This document shows, in pieces, positions 9,817 through 15,151 of a stretch of DNA of 15,151 nt. The notes beneath the pieces are model-generated. The model did not search any database and was not told the origin of the DNA. It saw only the letters and a program-made list of their open reading frames with translations. Each line of letters begins with the position of its first letter. The stretch's first letter is position 1. The stretch comes from Acanthaster planci. Lineage: Eukaryota > Echinodermata > Asteroidea > Valvatida > Acanthasteridae. Location of the stretch: positions 1,996,933-2,012,083 of the forward strand of contig NW_019091377.1 of NCBI RefSeq assembly GCF_001949145.1. The letters are read 5' to 3'. Made by a program: the position numbers and the translations under genes.

Positions 9817-9828
9817 CAGTGTTGTATC

Positions 9829-9938
9829 TGAGACCTTGATGTCCGAGACCAAGACCGAGACCAAGACTGAGACCTACTCCTTCAAGACCAAGACTTTGAG
9901 ACGGAGACTTTTGCAGGTCGACACTGAGACCGAGACCA
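9829..9938 (+). repeat. Left subterminal GAGACC array of hAT-like element
   Basis: A degenerate hexamer/dodecamer array built from GAGACC and AAGACC. GAGACC occurs six times in about 110 bases, all on the plus strand, with diverged members between. Arrays at this position in hAT elements serve as transposase-binding sites; that role is inferred. Confidence 0.8.
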
Positions 9939-10289
9939 CTGTTTGGTTTTTACCAAAAAGTAAATAAGCACAAACATATGGCAGAACAATTGAGTACAAA
10001 AGAAATAAAATGAAGACATTAGCATAAACTAACACACACAAATAGGTCAAATATTTGTTAAAGAATGTCTCAGTTCTTTTATCAGTGATACTGCTCTACT
10101 TTTACCCTGGTCTGGTCATTTTCAACCCGAGTGTCCCAAATGATATGATGTGAACATTAAAACAAATATCCCTTAACTATTTTTTTGTAAGCAAAATACT
10201 GAAAAACAAATATTTAAAAAAGATGTATCATGACGAACTACTAAAACAACACGTACCACATACAAGACAGAATGAAAGCACTTTCACAC

Positions 10290-10379
10290 GTGCACACAAT
10301 TTATAGTGTGCACATACACACAGACTGGTTCCCTTCCCGGCCCTACGTTCAGCAGGAGACTGCGGAACGGGAACCAGTC
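10290..10379. repeat. Two hairpin-forming inverted repeats inside hAT-like element
   Basis: GTGCACAC at 10290-10297 pairs with GTGTGCAC at 10306-10313 across 8 bases. GACTGGTTCCC at 10323-10333 pairs exactly with GGGAACCAGTC at 10369-10379, with weaker pairing continuing inward. They lie in the central, non-repetitive part of the element and could be the ends of a nested insertion or structures of the element itself. No target duplication was seen around them. Confidence 0.6.
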
Positions 10380-10648
10380 AAGAGTGCGAATTCCACTGCT
10401 CACAACCTCATCTCCATGGTGTAAAGCAGCATATACTACTCTGAATTGGAAACAAAGTAACAACTTGGGACAAGGTTGCATCATGCTGCACTGACTCGTC
10501 TTCATTCCAGCATCAACTTCATTGTTTATTGCAAAATTCTGAATATTACTGTGTTGTATTTATATCAGTTGAAGATTTGACTTCAGCATAGGCAATTTTG
10601 CCTTTTGCAACCACGTGCAGGCGTGGTAGCTAGATGCACATTTTGTTA

Positions 10649-10809
10649 CGGTCTCGACTGGTCTTGAGGGGGAGACAGCATCCGAGACCAAGACCAGCGC
10701 TTTCGAGACTGAGACCAGCCCTCCCAAGACCAAGACTTTGACAGGGCGAGACCGAGACCGCAAAAAAGGACTCGAGATGGTCTCGAGACTGAGACCAGGT
10801 CTCAAGACC
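10649..10809 (+). repeat. Right subterminal GAGACC array of hAT-like element
   Basis: The counterpart of the left array, with five GAGACC on the plus strand and three GGTCTC, plus AAGACC members. Most motifs read in the same strand direction as on the left, rather than being mirrored like the terminal repeats. The outermost GGTCTCAAGACC (10799-10810) borders the terminal repeat. Confidence 0.8.
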
Positions 10810-10976
10810 TACAACACTGTTTTGTACAAAGGTTTTGGGGTTACATGGAAGGGCCTATTGCTTACCTACTACCTTACTGCTTAGGTGTGCATTATGTGCA
10901 CTGAACAAGAACTAAGAACATACATGTACATGTACTCGCACATGCAAACTGCAATGAAACTTTCAATATTACCCAC

Positions 10977-11079
10977 CTTGATTAGCAGACAGTTTGATGA
11001 GGAGGACACGAAACCCTGCAAGTGTGATAAAGATGGTTGCCAGGGCTACAGTAATCAGAGACTCCCAGCTGCCTGCCAT
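10977..11079 (-). CDS. SLC35A5: SLC35A5-like, first recognised coding exon
   Basis: The exon spans 11095-10977 with an acceptor (TTTATTTACAG) before it and donor GTGGGT after it. From ATG at 11079-11077 it codes 34 residues plus one base: MAGSWESLITVALATIFITL continuing to AGFRVLLIKLSANQ. This is the first transmembrane helix plus the KxSANE-like turn of SLC35A5. The start context ACAATGG is good. The frame is also open for the 16 bases back to the acceptor, so an upstream coding exon is possible. A two-codon upstream frame (ATG ACT TGA, 11093-11085) also lies in this segment. If ATG 11079 is the start, a non-coding first exon lies right of 11096; I could not place it. A plus-strand open frame at 10885-11217 is only the antisense shadow. 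Confidence 0.82.
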
Positions 11080-11095
11080 TGTAGTCAAGTCATAT

Positions 11096-11599
11096 CTGTA
11101 AATAAATTCAAACGATCAGCTTTTCACAGAATTCTGTATTTTCAACAATATTTCCAATGCACAAGTACACATCCGTGCATGAGTACATTTATTAGGGCAC
11201 ACGTACAACATGTTTGAAAGAGAAATATAGTCCTAATTCAAAGGTACATTGTAAATTCCATGATTTTGTCATATTATGTGCATTACGTTCCTTTGAGGCA
11301 ACAAAGCCTCTGAAGAAAGCTCAGTGAACAATGTGTATTTCAAGAAAACCAATATTCTAGGATTTCAATTTCAGATCAAAAGTTGCTGAATCATGTTAAG
11401 AACTCCACATGAATTTAGGGTCTCATGTTATCACATTGAATGCAGCTATGTGGAGTCATGCACAGAACTGGCAAATTACGGCTGCAAATGCACGTGCGTG
11501 CACTTCAATGATCCAAAAATGTGTCTTTACCTAGCAGAGTAGGAGTGTGTACAAACATGAAATCAGTTAGATTGACAACAGTCCCGAACCTGGCTGTTG
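11096..11599. other. Non-coding stretch upstream of exon 1
   Basis: This begins with the acceptor of exon 1 at 11096-11097 (plus-strand coordinates) and is therefore intron for at least its first part. No upstream exon, promoter or repeat family was recognised. A short GC-rich palindromic word, TGCACGTGCGTGCA, occurs near 11490. Confidence 0.45.
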
Positions 11600-11990
11600 A
11601 AAACGTGTACAAAACCTATGGGGAAAACTTATATATTCAAAAATCAATAAAAATTCACACGATGACATCCTTATGAAGTCATAAATTTGGCATTATTCTG
11701 CATGGGGGTCTTTGCTGGCTGTAACTTTGATGACGATTAAATATCGCCAAGTGACCAAAATCATGCCTGGAAAACGTGTACATAGTCAAAGGGCTGAAAT
11801 AAATATTGAAAAATCAATAATAAATTACTTGATGACGTCATCATGACGTCATTGTTCCATCTATGCATAAGGGTCCTTCATAGGTACAAGTTTGATGAAG
11901 ATCCAAAGTTGCAAAAGCACTAAAGTTGTGTGTAGAAAAAACGTGCACAAAACAAACGGGCTTTTGTGAAAGAAGAAGAAAAACTAGAGG
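11600..11990 (+). repeat. Diverged tandem array, ~169 bp period
   Basis: Three unit starts are marked by AAACGTGTAC (11601), AAACGTGTA (11772) and AAACGTGCAC (11939), giving spacings of 171 and 167 bases. Within units, AAAAATCAATAA, a GATGACNTC block and a TTTGATGA block recur in the same order. The third unit is cut short and runs into a purine-rich GAAAGAAGAAGAAAAAC tail near 11970. The units are strongly diverged. No open frame spans them, and no function is evident. Confidence 0.7.
11831..11852. promoter_or_regulatory. Two CRE palindromes one helical turn apart
   Basis: TGACGTCA occurs exactly at 11833-11840 and again at 11844-11851, an 11-base spacing. The first is inside a 14-base perfect palindrome, TGATGACGTCATCA. 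This is the consensus cAMP response element for CREB/ATF proteins. It belongs to a repeat unit whose sister unit has only degraded versions, so it may be a feature of the repeat rather than a selected enhancer. Confidence 0.35.
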
Positions 11991-12110
11991 TCATCTGTGT
12001 GTGTGCCAACAGAACAGAGGGCTTTTTGCATTTGTTTTGTTAATTTGGACAACGAATCTACCGTAGAAATCTGATGGTGTAATTATTTCATCATAACCAT
12101 TCTGGTCCAA

Positions 12111-12560
12111 GGTTTCAACCGAATCAGGCATGCTTTTAAGAGTGCGTGTACTACTTATTTTAAATCCTCATCTGATGATCGTCACGTCAGGTAAATTTTT
12201 GACTACGACACTTCCTTTTCTTGTTATCTGTACAGTTTCAACTCGATGGAATATGTGCTTCAGGAGATAGGCTTTTAACCATGAACCTTTTATTTCATGT
12301 GATTTGCCTCCTCATCACGTCATCATCACATCAGATCAATATTCCTCTAAAGCCCTCCCCTTTCAAGATATCTGCAAGATTTGAACCCAATCCGACATGT
12401 ACTTCAGGAGATATATGGCCTCAAACAGTGCACATTTAATGTCACGTGACTTGTCTCCTGATGACGTGAGCATAACATCAGGTCAATATTCCTCTAAAGC
12501 CCTCCCTTTTCAAGATATCTGCAAGATTTGAACCCAATCGGACCTGTACTTAAGGTGAAA
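12111..12560 (-). repeat. Diverged tandem array, ~147 bp period
   Basis: Unit marks of the type TTTCAACC/TTTGAACCC start near 12112, 12235, 12380 and 12527, giving spacings of about 122, 145 and 147. The last two copies are close: the stretch from TCAATATTCCTCTAAAGC to TTTGAACCCAATC is nearly identical at about 12336-12392 and 12483-12538. Each unit has a region rich in ATCACGTCA/TGATGACG words. Reverse-complemented, the order of words resembles the 11600-11990 array, so the two may be head-to-head members of one repeat family; hence the strand given. That last point is tentative. Confidence 0.7.
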
Positions 12561-13129
12561 TGTCGATACTATGGTCAAACGTCATCAGGTTAATACAAAT
12601 GTCCAATTTCATCAAGTGAGGGTGCACTTCAGTTTTCTCAAAAGGGGTTTGATTGCCCTATTGGGGATATGCTGCAGAATAGTATACGGTGTTGCAACAG
12701 TAAAATCATCTTAATACCAGAGGATTTGGGACTGTTAGAGCCATTGGCAAACACAAACTAAGAAACATCTATTTCAAAGACAGGAAGAAAATTATGCAAA
12801 CCTCAGTTTCACACAATTCTTTCAAATGTACATTATTATTTCCCATTGTCAGTAACTGGACAAATGATTACTTTTAACAACTGTATCTGCGAGTGCACAG
12901 CAGCACAAACTCTGATTGTGGAATAAAAGCATGTGTTCAGAGCTACACTCAACATATTGAACAGTGAAACTGATCCAGAAGTTGAAGGATTATCAGTTAA
13001 AGAATGTTAAACTGTCCTTTCTATGTATAGAGGAAAAGAGAAAAACTACATGTATATTTGTGGTTTCGGACATTTCACTATTATTACATAAATACTGGTA
13101 AAGATTGTTTTGCCCTACATACTAAAAAA
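12561..13129. other. Non-coding stretch between repeat arrays
   Basis: No gene or clear repeat recognised. It is AT-rich with a few short open frames. A TACATGTA palindrome occurs near 13048. Confidence 0.4.
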
Positions 13130-14483
13130 GACACGGGAACACCTTTAAAATATCAGGATTTTGTGACCGCTGAAAACTTTGCATAATGCTTCTGAAAGCT
13201 GTGTTCACCAGTTCTGCAGTAATCTTGAATAAAGCATGCTGGGGACATGTACACATATATTTATATATCTCAGGTCCTATTGGTTGCAGTTTTTTAGATA
13301 ATTATGGTATTTTAATTAAGTACTGCCTTAGAACAGTCTTGATACGAAATGCATTTCTATCGACCACACCAACGTGTCAAAAGACTTTGTGTATGTGCTG
13401 GTAAAAATTCTTGTGTGTCATCTAAAACAAGGAAAATATTAATTCACTGTGCTTCAGTTATATGTTGAGGCTTGGAAAAAGGTGTAAGAAGTTTTAGCAC
13501 TTTTGATATCACTTGGGTACATATGGAAGGAATGTTACAATGGGGGACTGGATATGTGGATATTGATCAATGAATGATTTGCATTAGTACATGCATGGGT
13601 CCCCCTCCTCTCTTTGCTTCATGATAGCATTTATCAAAACTGGCCATTTCTTGTGTGTTCTCACTAAATGGGGAGTACGTGGGGACCTGAATGTTCAAGG
13701 GGGAGGGGGCAGGCATGTGGCTGTTCATGGGGGCACCATTAATGTTGATGGTACATGGATATACTCTCCCAGACATACATTGTACACACAAACATTGATT
13801 CATCATGACTGCATTAATCAGAACTGGTAATATGTCTGTATGTCAATGTAACAGTAGGCCTTTTCGCCATCATCTGTTAATCTCCTTGCTTGGTTGTGCA
13901 GCAGCTTCCTTCAGTGTGGATGGCCGTGCATCTAATGTACATGTAACTGCAGTTACATTGAATTCTAAGCAGCAGCATGAAGGGTGCCTAGACACAAGAA
14001 ACAAATAAGGATATTGAAATATTCAGCTGATATCAACACGTATCAAACACTGTGAACCAGTAATAATATAGTTTTGTCTTTTGGGGGAACAATGAAATAT
14101 CCACATTGTTTTAAAAAAAAGAAGGAAAAATCTGCTCTCATGTTTTAGGGCATACATTTCTCTGAAGTGTATGATATAAAAACTGCTAACTTCTGTTCCA
14201 ATATGAAGATTTCCAGACATTTCAAATGACATGGGGACCAACTGAAAATATCAGAATCTTTTGAATGCTAAAAACTTTGCACTATTCTTCTGTAACCAGT
14301 TTAAACAATATCTACAGTTGTTTGTCATTAAATTTTAGCAGTTTCATGTATACATACAAGTAAATCTCACTTCCTGTCGGCTGCAGTCTTGCTACCAGTA
14401 GATTGATGAAGCTGTTCTCATCCTTCTCATGATCACTCCTGCTTCAACTGCTCTTATCCATCAATGATACTGAGGCCACAGTG
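13130..14483 (+). repeat. Diverged ~1.1 kb duplication with partial modules
   Basis: Words near 13151 (TATCAGGATTTT, GCTGAAAACTTTGCA, TTCTG) recur in the same order near 14249, an offset of 1,098 bases. A CCTATTGGTTGCAGT word near 13277 matches CCTGTCGGCTGCAGT near 14376 at a similar offset. The block TCACTAAATGGGGAGTAC at 13661 recurs at 14680, an offset of 1,019, so indels separate the copies. The stretch 13586-13850 also contains a partial module end followed by a fuller copy of the module described at 14484-15151. Divergence is high and there is no long open frame. Confidence 0.6.
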
Positions 14484-15151
14484 TGAAGACTGCCCTCATG
14501 TCTGTGCTGATAAACATCTGTATCATTGCCAAGGGCAAAACATGTTTATTCCAGGTGCAGCAGTTCATTTGTTGATGCATGGCAAAACTTGTTTCAAAAC
14601 AAACAAGTGCAAATACAGAACATGTGCAAATACAGCGTATATGTGTACATGTATCCAACGGCATAGCAACCTTGCACTCTCACTAAATGGGGAGTACCGT
14701 ATGTGGGGACCTGAATGTTAAAATGTTCATGGCGGAACCATACATATGGATGTACCCCCCACACATACATGTACATTATACACACAAACTTTGATTCATA
14801 ATCGCATTATTCAAAACTTGCAATCTGTCTGTATGTCGAGGAAATCCAACATGTGTGAGGACTGCCCTCGTGTCTGTGCTGATGAACATGTGTATCATTG
14901 CAAAAGGAAAACCTTCATTACAGTGCAGCAGTTCATGTGTTGATGCATGGGAAAACTTGAACACAAATACAGTGTACATGTGCACATGTATTCATTGGCA
15001 TAGCAACTTTGCATTCTCACTAGTTAAATGGGGAGTACGGGGGACCTGAAGGTTAAAGTGGAGGACCAGGCACTTGGATGTTGATGGGGGGACCATTTAT
15101 GATGGTGGTACATGGATGCAACCCCCCCACACACACACACAAGTGTGTATT
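14484..15151 (+). repeat. Tandem modules of ~340-370 bp, last one cut by window end
   Basis: Two consecutive modules begin GTGTGAAGACTGCCCTC (14481) and GTGTGAGGACTGCCCTC (14853), 372 bases apart. Shared blocks in order are TGTCTGTGCTGAT, a GTGCAGCAGTTCAT block, TTGATGCATGG, GGCATAGCAAC, TCAC...AAATGGGGAGTAC, GGGGACCTGAA, a G-rich part, GGTACATGGAT-like, a C-run, and an ACACA run. The second module lacks about 35 bases after TTGATGCATGG. The module end with TCTGTCTGTATGTC also occurs near 13832. A short CA run closes the window (15129-15141). Frames through these units are interrupted, so no protein is proposed. Confidence 0.75.

Larger units (their letters stand above)
9817..10819. mobile_element. 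Non-autonomous hAT-like element, 1,003 bp
   Basis: The left end begins CAGTGTTGTA and the right end is its exact inverse, TACAACACTG. Past a small gap, both ends also share TGAGACC. hAT transposons commonly begin with CAG-G and duplicate 8 bases on insertion. Here the flanks are TTTTGTTC (9809-9816) and TTTTGTAC (10820-10827), matching at 7 of 8. Under both ends lie arrays of GAGACC-type hexamers (9829-9938 and 10649-10809), as expected for transposase-binding subterminal repeats. No transposase frame is present, so it would need one in trans. The single mismatch in the target duplication suggests moderate age. It sits in intron 1 of the transporter gene, 150 bases from exon 1. Confidence 0.82.
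5207..11095 (-). other. SLC35A5: SLC35A5-like gene (5' part), two exons seen
   Basis: This is the span of the part of a minus-strand transporter gene that can be read here. Exon 1 (11095-10977) and exon 2 (5305-5207) are joined by an intron of 5,670 bases, 10976-5306, with GT and AG ends. The codon split across the junction becomes GAT (Asp). The joined product runs from a membrane segment ending in KLSANQ through D-GG into FDYLPVAVNLCAEIIKLL, which is the first-to-second helix arrangement of SLC35A5. Exon 3, encoding the conserved part around the third helix, was not found down to position 1, so intron 2 would exceed 5.2 kb. The gene body is invaded by several transposon relics, all within introns. 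Vertebrate SLC35A5 is a Golgi protein with putative UDP-sugar transport activity; this role is inferred here by family. Confidence 0.82.

Noticed and set aside
10388-10398. GTGCGAATTCC as a tRNA B box inside the hAT-like element
   Set aside because: Two or more mismatches to the consensus and no A box at the right distance.
10885-11217. 110-codon plus-strand frame with Cys-rich stretch
   Set aside because: It is antisense to the SLC35A5-like exon, which has splice signals and homology that this frame lacks.
13567-13830. Opposed frames of ~79 codons in the repeat modules as genes
   Set aside because: They are interrupted differently in the sister modules, so coding is not preserved.

Overview
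The window is eukaryotic DNA, most likely from a marine invertebrate. A deuterostome such as a lancelet, hemichordate or echinoderm is my best guess, at low confidence. The reasons are GT-AG introns of several kilobases, a metazoan SLC35A-type gene, DIRS-like retroelement debris, a hAT-type short transposon, and a genome-wide-looking excess of the palindrome ACATGTAC/TACATGTA. Nothing looks prokaryotic: there are no operons, Shine-Dalgarno sites or CRISPR arrays, and the longest open frames are mostly chance or relics.

The only host protein-coding gene I can support runs on the minus strand. It is an SLC35A5-like nucleotide-sugar transporter, seen as two short exons: the first recognised coding exon at 10977-11095 and the next at 5207-5305. 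Both have correct splice sites and matching phase, and they are separated by a 5.67 kb intron. The rest of the gene should lie left of position 1, so 1-5206 would be intron 2. Any upstream exon would be right of 11096 and was not identified.

The introns are full of transposon relics. From left to right: a tRNA-like SINE head or tRNA relic cut by the window edge (1-77, minus); a broken DIRS/Gypsy-like ORF1 plus the start of its RT ORF (about 4290 down to 2940, minus); a RecQ-type helicase fragment carrying a Walker A motif (8240-8350, plus); a decayed DIRS-type reverse transcriptase (8346-9090, minus) abutting its expected downstream partner, RNase H, on the opposite strand (9076-9318, plus); and a 1,003 bp non-autonomous hAT-like element (9817-10819) with an 8 bp target duplication (7/8 match), short terminal inverted repeats and GAGACC-rich arrays under both ends.

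Right of exon 1 the window is dominated by diverged tandem repeats. There is a ~169 bp-period array at 11600-11990 containing paired TGACGTCA palindromes, a ~147 bp-period array at 12111-12560, and a ~1.1 kb duplication with nested ~340-370 bp modules from about 13130 to the window end. No new coding system is evident. The most informative structures are the RT/RNase H inversion, the hAT-like element with same-strand subterminal arrays, and the exon pair that simple open-frame reading misses.
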